Source: Calvatia gigantea
Taxonomy: Eukaryota > Basidiomycota > Agaricomycetes > Agaricales > Lycoperdaceae
Assembly (NCBI GenBank): GCA_025093985.1
Contig: JACAAK010000006.1
Span: 1,488,001-1,552,000 of the forward strand
Direction of reading: 5' to 3'
DNA length: 64,000 nt
Made by a program: the position numbers and the translations under genes. Of this stretch, positions 40,076-52,183 are shown piece by piece. The notes beneath the pieces were generated by a model. It made no database searches. It was not told the DNA's origin and saw only the letters and a list, made by a program, of their open reading frames with translations. The number at the start of each line of letters is the position of its first letter. Positions within the stretch are counted from its first letter, which is position 1.

Positions 40076-42771
40076 GTTTCCCCACAATAGCACCCTACAT
40101 ATATGGTTGGTTCCTCCGAGTAGTTTGGGGTGGGGGACAGAATGCAACAGATGCGGAAAATGGTTGTTCCCTTATATTCTTGTCAGACGGACATACGAAG
40201 GCCGTGCGAACTACCTCCGGTTTCATCTTACCGATCATCACGAACAACAACAGGGCAGGTCCCAGGATAATAGTTTATACAGAAGTTTGGTAAAAACAGA
40301 CATACAACTATAAGTACAAAATTATCGTCACAAAGACGAAGGCAATCCAAAAATTTTGTGCGGGCTTGCCGCCGCAGACCCCGCGAATGGAGTTAAATCT
40401 GCTTTACGGATCGGCCACGCAAAACGTGTACTCTCGAAGCCCAAAGGCTTTCCCCACCGATTGCCGTACAGCATATACTTTCGCGAATCCTTGCTCCATC
40501 AATACTAGCCCAGATCATGACAACCTGGGCGTTCTCACCATCCAGGGACACACTTCCCCTCGGGCAGTTCGTGCAAGGTACACAATTCAGGGTAAATGAT
40601 GGAGTTCACCGGACATGAAGGAGTTTATTGCCACCGGCCGCAATCTCACGCCGAAGCGTCCAGCTGCACGCTCGCCTCGTCGAGGAGCATAGCCATGAGC
40701 CATAACTCTCTTGTGCGGGACTGGGCTCGCGCATCAATCCAGGTTCAACAAGAATTGTCACGCCTCATCCAAAGGGAGAGTTTTAAATCAAGGTGAGCAC
40801 CCTAGATCATGACCAGATGAAAAGCGTCCCACAGTTAGTTCTTATATCCGCCGTGGCTGACCGCGAGCACAAAGCTCTGTTACGACAGATGGCAGACACC
40901 ATCCTTTTCTATGGCCGCAACTTCAACCACAACGAAGAGACCAACATGCGGGTGCCCCCTCCAATCACAAAATGTAAGCGCAACCTGACTCATTTCTCCC
41001 TCGGATTCCTCGGCCAACGAGTTCCTCGAAGAGGTATGGAATGATTATATAACAGGCCCAGTCAGAGAAAGCGACAAGCCACATGATGAAGCATCCACGA
41101 GTTTAGGTCTTTGCGAGCACGACTGAAATTGAGGTCGCAACAAGGGTTTCCACCAGATCAGAGGTCGGGTTGGCACGCGAACCCACCAAGACCCTCTTCT
41201 GCACCGCGAACCTAAGGAAAGACAAACCAAGGACGAGGACCGCTACTTGTACATACCAACAATTCGGTCAGGCTTTCTATTTGGAAGCGTCTGATATTGG
41301 GGTAACACGAATGCTGACTGTCACCCGACAGACCAATTCCATCGCGTTGACTAGGTCCTTGGCCAAAAGCATGCGAAGGGTGCCGTGCCAAGGCGTCCCA
41401 CAGGTAGTCCTGATCCAGGTCCAGCTCCGACCTGTACGTTCCCTTGATATCCGCAACCCGCGCGGTCTTCCCTTGAACCACGACCGCCCGACAACAACGT
41501 AGCCATGCAAGTTTCCTTTGATTTAGGCCTCTCCAGGGGCCTCAATATGCACGAAAATTCGCACACAAGGGAACCTCTGTGACCATCAGTGCATGAAATC
41601 TTGCCCAAATGCCACCGGGGTTTGAGTCACTCTCAGAGTGCTCAGCGAAGAGCAAATAGCTCATGCCCCAGCATTCTGCACGTTCACCCATAGTGAAACC
41701 GACTTGCAACACGTGGAGGTGTAGCATAGCCTAGTAAAGATCCAATGGATGGTGGAGCAGGCAGAATTTGATCTCGGAGAGACCTGTGCGTGAGCCTGTT
41801 GAAGCATGTCGGTGTGGAGCTGCTCATCTGCGCCTGAACCGCCTCTCTAATGTCCCACATACAGACATTCCGTCGACAACGACCTCACGCGTTCTGGCAA
41901 TGCCACTCCCAACTTCTCGCTGGAAACATACACTCAGACGTAGTTTCCTGTACGGGAGGTCACAAGCAAGTCATGAGAGTCCCGAGGCATCACTAGCGGA
42001 GGCCTGTCCGGCATCGAGAAAAGTTGCGCGAGAAACACATTCCGGAGAAGTAATGGACAGACGCAGAGTCACCACAGCGAGTATGACCGCTTCTTTAACC
42101 AAGGATTCAATAACCAGTGCACGCCATCCGGCTACCATCATCGCTGAGTGTAGCAAGTCAATCTCTGAGCGTAAATTCGAATGCGTAAGAGCCGTATATT
42201 CTTCAGGGTTAGGTGACACCCCGAGGACAGAATCCTCGAGGCGGCCAATGTGGCTGGAGTTATGTCAAGGCCGTGAAGGGGGACGTAGCAGGAGACGAAA
42301 GGCGCCTGGAGCGTAAAAGGCGGGGACGGAAACTGGGCTTCTGGGGGACTGTCGAGGTGGTGGAACAATGAGAAGGGATTCGAGGCCAGCGCAGAGACTA
42401 ATGAATTGCCAAACAACGCGTCTACACATGTAAACAAAGTTTCAATCCACATCACAATCGTCGACATTTTGTGACTTTCTCCCAATTCCGTCCCCGGGGG
42501 ATCACACCTTTGTCAAGGCGCCTTCACTAGCTTCACTATGTGTGGATATTTCTTGCCGCCAGAAATCTGGGCCACTAATTTTCTTGGAACATTGACAAGC
42601 ATCAGTTGCGCCCATCCCCTGATCAGTAAGGACGTGTAAAACAGGTTTAGCATAAACTTACGGGTTACAGCATGGTCGGAGTCAGCGCATTCCGATGCGG
42701 TACTTAAGAGCTGTACTCCACTGCACCTACCACCACCACCACCACCACTATCACTCCCTTAGGTCAAATCC
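40076..42771. other. No assigned gene; scattered open frames on both strands
   Basis: About 2.7 kb. Frames at 40366-41044 (+), 41768-42316 (+) and 41971-42485 (-) are open but match nothing known and do not join into a convincing model. On the minus strand 41971-42480 could be a two-exon hydrophobic/Leu-rich protein. An (ACC)n microsatellite lies at 42726-42748, just before the first array gene. Confidence 0.4.
42726..42748. repeat. (ACC)n microsatellite
   Basis: Tandem ACC units about 25 bp before the start codon of the first array gene, so probably in its 5' leader or core promoter. Confidence 0.8.
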
Positions 42772-44091
42772 ATGGGCGATCATAGGCCGGCCCTCTGCGA
42801 GGATAACAACTTCGGGACAGTAGGACTGTCCCAGAAGCATATCACCTTTCCAGTATACATTGCCGCATACTTGGCGAGTTACCACCTGCTCTTATCCCAG
42901 ATATATCCCATTGACGAACTCCCTCAGTTTGAAGTGTTCCTTTGCGGTGAGTGCCAGTTCCTGAACTGGATTTCCGCAAATTAATCAAGTATAGGAATGT
43001 ATATCATCTTGTTTGTTGCTTGTGTGTGTCTACTCTTTAAAAACAAGTCATCTTTCAAGTGGCCCCTCCTTCTATCTGCGATCATGATGTTCGCGCTCTC
43101 AACGGCCAGCGTCACCCTGACTAGCTACATTCTCTTCGGCTTTCTAGTACCGGGAAAGCCAATGTGTCATGATATCACTCATCCCAAGTATATATTTTAT
43201 GCGGTCAATGGGTATATCCTCTCATAGTAAGACAGATGGAAGGCTAACAAAACAAGCGTAATTGCAGACGCTCTCATGGTTGGGAACCCCGTGCTCTATC
43301 TGAAATTACCCTGGTACATATCTCGCAGATATCTCGATGCTACGCAGTGTGGTGTAACTCTAAACGCGTCATCGCCATTCCTTGCCTTCTTCTGTTGACA
43401 TCTGCCCGTCCGTTTCTCAATCCTCTCACTATTGCTTTTTTCTGATAAATGCCTCAGTAACTAGATTGCTTTTCAATGGTGCTCCCGCGAGTAATGCGAA
43501 ATTGCGTAGCAAGATCTGCATCTACCTGTGGTTGTCCCTTGCCCTGAACATACTAGTGATATCCCTTACCAGTGGGTCTTCATGTACAGCTGTCAATTAG
43601 TCTCAAGCGACCGCCAATTTGCCTCAGTCATTCGAATCTGGTGGTTGGCTCGACAGACGAGTAAGATTTTGGGACCAGGCGTAGCCAGGAAGTATTATTC
43701 CGCCATTGCGATTATGTACGTCTAAATTTACCCGTTCCTGTAAAATCCTGAATCTCTGGTTCTCCAGCATAGAATCTGGAGCCATTTACTCCCTGTATAT
43801 CTTACTGGATCAAGTGGCTGGAACGGTATGTGTCTTATCAAACCACAACCCTCTTCTCTGAACGGCTATGCTACCTCAGTTTATCCTCGACTCCGGTTTG
43901 ACCCGGGTAGTGGCAAGTTCAACTTACAACATTGCCGTAACCAGTTACAGATATAACCTTGTTTTCAGAGCATGGTGCCGACTCTCATCATAGTTCAGGT
44001 CGGCCTCGGCCGGCACATAAAAGATGTTGAGACTACAGTAACAATTGCGCGCAGCTCCCAATTCGAGCCTTCACTAACGAATGTACAATGA
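42772..44091 (+). CDS. Seven-TM orphan membrane protein, array copy A
   Basis: First of five tandem paralogues. The family is mushroom-specific, has about seven membrane helices and no assigned function. About ten short exons. The chain reads VYIAAYL / FEVFLCG / MYIILFVACVCLLFKNKSS / PLLLSAIMMFALSTASVTL / VIADALM / RCYAVWCNSKRVIAIPCLLL / YLWLSLALNILVISL / IRIWWLARQTSKILGPG / IESGAIYSLYILLDQ / FILDSGL / VPTLIIVQVGLGR, ending SLTNVQ at 44091. Exon 2 (42928-42946) is a 19-nt microexon; 43257-43278 is a 22-nt microexon. The first intron (42874-42927) starts GCGAGT instead of GT, exactly where the paralogues have GTGAGT, GTGCGT or GTACGT. No stop or shift found. The short C-tail faces one side. 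Confidence 0.78.
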
Positions 44092-44433
44092 CACCTCCCC
44101 TAGTTTTCACATTCATGACAAATCCTCACGTAGCGATCACGTCCTTCAAGTTTCAGCCTCACTAAGTTTCACGACCCTACTTGACGCTTATTCGGTTCCA
44201 GCGTTTTGTAACAAACCCAGGTCCAAGTGTTGTGTGTTAGCGTTGCTTATGTGCTTATCATTGACAAATTCCGTCCGACTCCACCTTCAAGTCTCTCAAG
44301 CCTGGCCAAACCGAGGAGGTTGAATATTACGACAAGGCCCTGTGAATATTCGGCCACGTTATTGACGCCATACCACCGCTTTTCCTTCTCTTTATCCTTC
44401 CAACTGCAACCCCGAACCGTGGCAGCACCGAGG

Positions 44434-45845
44434 ATGTCGATTTCTACCTTCGGAAAGCGGCTGCATCCAATTAATAACCCGTCTGCAATTCCACCACAAC
44501 TTGGGAGGCCCTTCCCTGATTACGTTGCGGGATTCATGGTGAGTACAATTCTGTAAACTCATCTGGAGCCGCGTTCTGACAATCCGACCGACGTCTCTTT
44601 TCAGTTTGAGATATTTTTGTATGGTGAATCCCGCCCGCTACCATCTCATTCTTGCTCGACTTACTTGGACCCACAAGGGATTAATATTATGCTCCTTGCT
44701 ACCGCTATATGTGCCCTAGTGCGCAAGAGCCGAAGGTCCATAAGATACCAGCTTCTTGCCCCTGCCGTGATAATGTTCACTATATCGACTGTCAACGTTT
44801 GCTTAAGCATGTGGATGCTCTTTGGACTTTTGATCTCAGGGACACGGTTGCCCACGTCGCTGGTCCAGTCAAAACATCTGTTTTATCTTGTCAACAAGTG
44901 CCTCTTTAATCTTCCTTGAATACTTACTCACGGAAGTAGTCTAATTGGAGACACACTACTCGTGAGCGTTTAGCGATGCATCTGTTCACAGACTTGGAAA
45001 CTCAGGGTTTTCACCTACAGTTATCTCGATGCTATTCCGCATGGTCCCGCTCAGTCTACATCATAGCGCTCCCCAGCGTCGCCCTGTTAACTTTCAGCAG
45101 TAAGTTGCTCGCAGTTACACCGAATAAAGGTTGAAATCCCCTATAGCCTTTGGACTCGTTGCCATGTCTCGTCCGAGTATCGATATTGGATCAAAGAAAT
45201 ACATTTATTTGTGGCTTACCCTGTCTCTCAACCTCTCTATGACCGCTCTCACTGGTGAGTTCTTTCCGTGACTAAGAGACCCAAGCATTCAAACCAAATT
45301 CATGTCACACCTAGCTGGCCGCATCTGGTGGGTGGCTCGCAAAGCGAGGAAGATTCTCGGGCCAGGTTCGGTGCGCAAAGACTATTCTGCCGTAGCAATT
45401 ATGTACGCATTTCAAACAATGTTCTCACATTTGTGGCCGTTTACCTAACCGTGCTCGGCAGAATCGAATCTGGAGCCATTTGCTCCTCATATATTCTGTT
45501 AGACCTGATTCTCAACACAGTGAGTTCCTCCTGAAATGACGAGGTTCCGCGCTTACCCAGCGAACTTCACAGTTGCAGATTCATCCATTTATCCTCGACG
45601 CAGGGCTGACCCAAATTGTGGTCAGTGACGTTTCCCATCAATCAAACCTATTTTGACGTGACTGAGCGTGACCAAAGGTTACTTCGCCGACCTCAATTAT
45701 CGTGCAAATTGGATTGGGATATCACGTTCGGGACATTGATTCAACTATCCAACATAACAATGCACCTCGGTGGCCCTTTCTATTGCGTACTCCGATGCAG
45801 CAACAGCAACAGAATACAAACTTTAACATACCCTCATTCTGTTAG
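44434..45845 (+). CDS. Seven-TM orphan membrane protein, array copy B
   Basis: Second array member; the start at 44434 opens MSISTFGKRLHPINN. Same exon pattern as copy A: 19-nt microexon 44605-44623 (FEIFLYG), large exon NIMLLATAICALVRKSRRS...VIMFTISTVNVCLSMWMLFG, 22-nt microexon 44940-44961, then YIYLWLTLSLNLSMTALTAG, RIWWVARKARKILGPG, IESGAICSSYILLDLILN, HPFILDAGLTQIV and SPTSIIVQIGLGYHVRD. The C-tail has a Gln5 stretch and ends at 45845. The segment after the 22-nt microexon (near 44990-45110) is less conserved than in the paralogues and I could not fix its exact exon ends. No definite break seen. Confidence 0.72.
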
Positions 45846-46080
45846 TGTAACAAGACGGCGGTAGTCGAATATATTGTCTGCAATGTTTCTACGTAATGCC
45901 CCAACAGCCCTTACCAACGGCACTGGATAGTAGTCACCGACGCTGACGGGAACAATGCCAGGCAGTTGCGCAGCTCAATTCATTGACCTTCTCAGGGCAA
46001 TCCCAGAACGTCCAGGGTTCCAATGACGAGGGTCGCGACGTCTCCGACCGTATCTTAGACTCTTCACCCACTCCTTGACG

Positions 46081-47494
46081 ATGATCCACGGACGTTCGCA
46101 GCGTAACTGGGAAATGCCAGTGGAGAAGTCATTAGCGGCCTATTTGGTCGCATTTTATGTGAGTTGAAGTTCCAGCGCTTCAGGTGGCACGAGGACTCAC
46201 GTATCCTGCCAGCTTCAAACACTGCTCTATGGTACGCTGACTGCGGTCATTCTGTATGTCGATGCCAATTAATTGAGTCTATCTAGGCATCTACGTGGTT
46301 TTGTTCGGGATGGCAAGCTACTCGCTCTACAAGAAGAGGGCAACTACACATTGGTTGCTCTCCCTCGCTGGAATCGTCATGTTCGCCTTGGCTACTGGCG
46401 ATATCGGCCTTACACATCACTATTTGTTTCGGGATTTGCTCAAGGGAAACGACCCAGTCCTCCGTCTGAAGCATATCTATGTGAAGGTCTTTCTCTATGT
46501 GACAAGCAAGTGTGTCCAACAATCCTCGCTTCCAGGAAAGAATGTCTTATATTCTTCACGAACTCTGCTAGCGCCACTGCAGACGCTCTTCTAGTAAAGG
46601 CTTTCTTGACTAACTTCTGGGGAGGATGTAATTGACCTCTCAATAGATTTATCGCTCTTACACTATATGGGGACATCAAAAACGTATCATCTTCCTACCG
46701 GTCGTCCTCCTAGTCGCCTTAACGGGTACTTCTCCTGATAGCCCATCTGTCTTGGGTCTTTACTTATGAAGTTATAGCACTCGGATATGCCTTTCTGGGT
46801 GTTGTGCCATGTCCCCTTCGAGAGTATGCCAAGATCTACCTTTGGCTAACATTCGCCATCAACATATTAGTGACCTTCTTAACAGGTATGGTCAGTGGAT
46901 TGGTCATCAGGGACTTGTTTCGACTTTGACTTTCCAACTAAGCCGGCCGAATATGGTCAATAGCTCTGGAGCGCCAACGCTTACTCAGCAATAAGTGTCA
47001 TTATGCCACAGCCATCATGTGCGCCATATTTTTCTATGTGGTGGCTGGCACGGATTATGATTGACTCACCCACAGGATTGAGTCCGGAATCATCTACTCA
47101 ATTTATGTCCTAATATCAGTGTTGGTTAAATCAGCGAGTCACCTGGGGTTGTATACCATGTGAACGTTTCACTCACATGAATGATATTCTAGATTTTGTT
47201 CGTCAACAGTCTGGTCCAAGTGGCGGTAAGCAAAGCAGAATCATCTTTTGATTTGGATCGCATCTGAAATTTTGACAGGGAATCGTCCCAACTGCTATCA
47301 TCGTTCAAGTAGGCCTCGGACGTGATATTTACTCAGTCGAGAAAACACTCGAGAACGCGACAACGCCCACGGTCCAGCAGCGATTCGAAATGACCACGTT
47401 GGGAGAAAGTATTCACTGTAGACAGGCACACCTAAGCGACATACAGCGTCAATGGATAGTCTGGCTGGACTACGGATTCCGTTGCGTAATATAA
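46081..47494 (+). CDS. Seven-TM orphan membrane protein, array copy C
   Basis: Third member; the start at 46081 opens MIHGRSQRNWEMPVEK. Exons: 19-nt microexon 46213-46231 (LQTLLYG), then GIYVVLFGMASYSLYKKR...LSLAGIVMFALATGDIGL, 22-nt microexon 46572-46593 (ATADALL), IYRSYTIWGHQKRIIFLPVV, IYLWLTFAINILVTFLT, AGRIWSIALERQRLLS, IESGIIYSIYVLISVLVKS, ILFVNSLVQVA and GIVPTAIIVQVGLGRDI, ending at 47494. The intron at 47134-47192 begins GCGAGT; the four paralogues have GT at the same phase-0 position. It is diverged at several otherwise conserved residues (RSY for RCY, SIAL for WWIAR) but open throughout. Confidence 0.75.
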
Positions 47495-47894
47495 TGTAGC
47501 TGTATTTTCTGAATCTTGTATCAGGATTGGCGTGCTTTCTTTGATTGAGGACCAGTCAAAAATGATTGCTCATTAAGAGAGCACCTCTTTGCGGCCCACT
47601 GCCTCTTTCTTTAGTTTACCTCAGGAAGATACTAATCACTTCAGTTTGTATCCAGGCAGCTAGCACCTCTTGGCTTTGGTAACTTGAGTTCATCCTTCTT
47701 GGTCCCGGTTTAGGCCCCATGCTTTATGAACGCCGACGCCCATTTTTTCAAGTAAAAGAACCTTATCGACTCTGGCACAGGGACGTCTCCTGCAGCAAGC
47801 TGGATTGCACCTATGAGGACAGCCGGAGCACGACGATATCGTCCCATCACCTGGGAGCGTCACCGTCCACAGTCCGACTCCCTACCACCTACTC

Positions 47895-49234
47895 ATGAAG
47901 TACCCGACCACTAACGATGGTTCCTTTCTGGATGATCCCTCTTCGCACTCCCTCAGTCAATATGTCTCCTGCTATATGGTGCGTATTCAAGTTGTTTCAT
48001 TCGTGGGTTCATTATCTGATAACATATTCTAGTTTGAGACGTTGCTCTATGGTGAACACCTCCTTCACAAGTTAGCCCGCAACTTGAAGTCTGCAATCCC
48101 TAAAGGCATCCTGCTCATGTTGAATCTCGTTACTGCTTTCCTTCTCCTAAAGAATAAAACATCCGAGAACTAACAATGGCTTGTACCAGTAGGGGCTGTT
48201 ATGTTAACATTGGCAACGACAGATATTATTTTGGATTATTATATCCTGTCCTCGCATGTTCTGGAACGACAGCTCGATGTCCCATTTCGATTCGTTCAGT
48301 CCAAAGCACTCTCTCTACGTGACTAACAAGATATACTACATCATCCGTTTTTATGGAACTGATATTTTTTGTTCAGTGTCATCGCAAGCTGCTTAGTCGT
48401 AGAAATCAACTCAATTTTGACGACGTTACCGATTAATCACGATCGATAGGTATACCGATGTTACTATGATTTGGGGCCGCGACAAACGTATCCTCGCAAT
48501 TCCTCTGCTAGCACTCGCGGCTACATCAGGTTTGCCTGCGCTTGCTCACTTCGGATCTGGTCATCCAAAATTCTCTAGTTTGTGGCTGTGTATTCCATGG
48601 ATTCGAAGGAATCTCACCTCGACTACGACGACACGCTGGGGTATATATCCTATTAACGTTTGGTCTCAATCTGATTATTACTTGTTTAATGGGTACGCCA
48701 CTTGACTTCTCGCAAGGTCCGAACAAGGACAACGACCCACTCGATAGCGGCACGGATCTGGTGGATTTCCCCGTAAGATCCACGCGGTACTGAGGCCAGA
48801 TCTTTCTCGCAGTACAACTATGCCACAGCAATTATGTGAGTCGGGATTTCCGCTCTCAGGTATTACAAAATCATTGTTGTTGCAGAGTTGAACCGGGAAT
48901 TATGTACTCCCTTTACCTTCTGCTCGACCTTACCCCCGCCACAGTGAGAATTTGAGAAACCCTGAGACCTTGTGGTACTAGAGATCAATTTCCTTCCAGC
49001 TCCAACTCCATGCCGGCCTCACACAGATTGTCGTAAGCCTTCGGGATGCACAACAGTATTCCCCGAGTTGCTCACACTTTCCAGGCAATTGTACCCACGT
49101 TAATCATTGTTCAAATTGGCCTGGGGAGGCACGATATTGTGCAATTGGTGTACTCCGGATCCCAGCTAGAACCGCCGAGGTGCGAAACTGAAAATTCTCA
49201 CCCTGGCCGACGTTCGACCGATACATCCGTGTAA
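47895..49234 (+). pseudogene. Seven-TM orphan membrane protein, array copy D, broken
   Basis: Fourth member, same layout from the start at 47895 (MKYPTTNDGSF) through the 19-nt microexon 48033-48051 (FETLLYG) to the end GLGRHDIVQLV... at 49234. Lesions against the paralogues: an in-frame TAA at 48171-48173, inside the third exon between LLLKNKTSEN and QWLVPVGAVM; one extra base in 48303-48305 before HSLYVTNK; one extra base near 48465 between YRCY and MIWGRDKR; one extra C in 48769-48772 within RIWWIS. The 22-nt microexon appears shortened to 19 nt. The nonsense codon cannot be explained by an indel because both sides read in the same frame. Some shifts may be sequence errors (see findings), but with the stop codon a dead gene is the best reading. 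Confidence 0.75.
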
Positions 49235-50290
49235 ACGATCCGGGCTCCGAGGACTCCAACACGGAATAGACTGTTGTTTGCATTGTGTTGCTTCGAAGGA
49301 GTAGTAAATACCCATGATACACTCCAACTACAGAGCTCCTGTATTCAACTGTGGAAGGTGGGAGGTTGTATGCCAAGAGGACAGAAATAGACCAATGGCA
49401 AACCACGAGACGGATCGTTGATTTAGGGGTTCGCCAGGTGCTCTCTAACTCGCTCGAAAGGAGTGCTAGGAGTTCTGGACTTGTGAGGGTCACCACTTCG
49501 TGAGGTTTTGCTTGCTAAGATATAGTGTAGCTTTGTGCTGCACCAAGATTGATATGTTGTAGAGCGCTCACCCTAGGTCTTGGCATTTCCCACTGGCATT
49601 ATTGTGGTGGTTATGGAAGCCATCGCTTACCCCTGGGTCACTGCGAAGGGGGGGTCACCCAGTTTTAGGTTTGTGGCCGTGCATCATGTTTTTTTGATGT
49701 TTCTTTGCCAAGCTCAGACATCCTCCGTGCAAGTGTTCTCCTGAATACCCATAGGGCAACAGACTGATTCCGCGGGGGAAGATTGGAAAATTCCGCTGTC
49801 CAAATCATACCAACTGAGAACAGTGAAGGAACCTCGACTGGTCGTAGGTGAAACCTTCTTTGCTATTCTCATCCGCCGATATGATATACTCTCGATAGAC
49901 TGAGGGGTCGAAGAGCAGGACTAAATCCCGGCGCAAGGTGGCGGCCAGTGGCCATTTATAGGTTATTTGTTCACTTGACCTGGAAGGATTCTCACATTGG
50001 TCTGTCCCTTTCACATCTGCACACGAAAGCAGCCTGTGAGATGCAGCAAATATAGGCATGGGGCTTGGGAGGCATGTGTGTAATGTAATTCATTTCTCAA
50101 AAGGATTTCCACACTTGGAGCTTCCTGAATATCTGCGTGTCGCTGTCAGCTCTTTGCCTATCCGCACGCCTACCTCTCGCCAAGACCATCTCTCCTCTCA
50201 TCCACCTTTTAATGAGTGGTTCCTTCCTAGTTCAAATACGACATCTTCCTATCCTGAATACAACTCGCCGACAAAACACGAACAGCAGCC
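49235..50290. other. Spacer between array copies D and E
   Basis: About 1 kb, the longest spacer in the array (others are about 230-400 bp). No sixth copy or recognisable fragment of one was found. Confidence 0.5.
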
Positions 50291-51892
50291 ATGAGCAACG
50301 GATTCCACACTCTATTATCGTTTTCGACAGACGAGACGTATTATTCCACCGGTGTTTATACCTCGGCCATGCTTGTACGTCGCCTGGCTTGCTACCCCTT
50401 TTCGAGGACTAATTCTAAATCTTACCGTAGTTTGAGATGTTTCTTTTCGGTGCGCAGCACCCTCACTGAATTTAGAAAAAAAAAAAATCTCTGATCGCCT
50501 TTCTGATGACGTGCAGGCCTCTACGTAGCACTCTTTGGCTCATGTCTCCACATCCTCCTACGAAACAGGCGATCCCTCCAAAAATCAATATTGACCGCCA
50601 TCGTTCTAATGTTCATACTGGCGACGGCGGACGTTGTGTGGGGGATTATCAACATGCACAAGTTCATCTTGGGGGGAGAACCTGATGCTGATGATCTGGA
50701 TGCTGAGGAACACGAAGGTAAAGCCGAGATACCAATAAAGGTGCTTCAGTACAAGTTCTTGCTATACATCACGAGCAAGTAAGTGCAATGTGTTGACTTT
50801 CTGGGAGCCGGGACTGATGGTGACATTGTAGCATCATTGCAGACACTCTCCTGGTCAGCGCTCGCCTGGCTTCGGGCACATTAGCCCGTTGTTGACTAAT
50901 CCTACTATTTCTACAGATATACCGCTGTTATACTCTATGGAATCGTAATCGGCGCATACTTATCTTGCCTTGTCTAGTGCTGCTGGGTGGAACAGGTGCG
51001 ATTTTTTCTCTCATGTTCCCCCACCCAGCACTGAGGTGTGGAAACAGTTTGCGGTTACCTGTTCGTTGGGATGTCAGACGAAGAATACACTTCCCGCGGT
51101 CTCCTTCAGGCCTTTCTTTTCGCCACACTGGGCCTTAACATGCTGGTGACAAGCTTTATAGGTACGTCAACGTCTTTTCCCACCCGGGACCCACAACACT
51201 GGTATTAAACCAAGAGTCTTATAGCGGGCCGAATATGGTGGATAGCCAGGCAAACTCGAACTATCCTCGGTCCGAATCTTTCAAAGAAATACAGAACTGC
51301 AATTGCCGTTTTGTAAGTGCCACCTGTAGTCCCCTTTCCGCCCTCTCTCTCACGTACCGAAAAACCGGCATATCAGCATAGAATCCGGACTGGTATACTC
51401 CATATACGTCATTCTCGATGTGGTCTTCCACTGTGTAGGTCTCCACTCTTCTGGGCTCCCCACCTCTTCCCATACCTTCAACTCACAAAATGTAAATATA
51501 ACTGCCAGCTCCTTCTGGATGCGGGACTCGTACAGATCGTGGGCCTAGTCCCGACACTCATGATCGTTCAAATAGGCATGTCACGGTCGGGAAGTAACAA
51601 CCAAACGACCGTCGGCGTCACCACCACTAACAGCATGGCGGCGCACAAGGACGAATCGTCCGCGGCGACCGGCTTAACCGACGAAGATCAGCCGCGATAC
51701 GCAGGCTATATGTACAGCGACACGGGAGCCCCAAGCCCCCACCCGACCCACGATCACCACAGCGCGGCCGCGGTAGTGTCACCCATCGTGATACCCGCCC
51801 CTCCCTATCGCATGGATGCTATTGAGAGGTACAGAATAGGCTATCCCGCGAGCCCAGGAAGTGACGATACAAGGGTTGGGACGTTCCCATGA
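50291..51892 (+). CDS. Seven-TM orphan membrane protein, array copy E
   Basis: Fifth and longest member; the start at 50291 opens MSNGFHTLLSFSTDE. Exons: 19-nt microexon 50431-50449 (FEMFLFG), LYVALFGSCLHILLRNRRS...VLMFILATADVVWGI with an extra acidic loop (DADDLDAEEHEGK), 22-nt microexon 50832-50853 (IIADTLL), IYRCYTLWNRNRRILILPCL, a block with VCGYLFVGMSDEEYTSRGLL, AGRIWWIARQTRTILGPN, IESGLVYSIYVILDVVF, LLLDAGLVQIVGLVPTLMIV and QIGMSRSG. The cytoplasmic tail is much longer than in A-D: about 100 residues, Ser/Thr/His/Pro-rich, ending at 51892. The first intron holds an A12 run near 50474. All joins are in frame. The tail suggests phosphorylation or partner binding, which is inference. Confidence 0.8.
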
Positions 51893-52183
51893 TGCATACT
51901 TTCTATGGGAGGTTGGATCACACCAGTTTTTAATTATTCTTTGCAGCAATGGGCGTGAGCGAATGAGTTCTCAATGAGAAGCTCGGAATAGGCTCAGGGA
52001 CGCCGTGCTGCGGATGGTGGGGGGAAGCGAGTGAATAGTCAGGCAGAATTTGCCAGTGCCATTGAGACACCTATCATAATTTTATCCTTCAACTATGAAC
52101 ATCATCGGCACAATTGACTTTCTGAATAGCATGTAATACCCCTTCTTCATGCCAGCAAGGGCCTATTTCTGAGTTTTGGTACC

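Noticed and set aside
41768..42316. 182-codon plus-strand frame before the array
   Set aside because: Arg/Ser-rich with no known motif, and the opposite strand is equally open.
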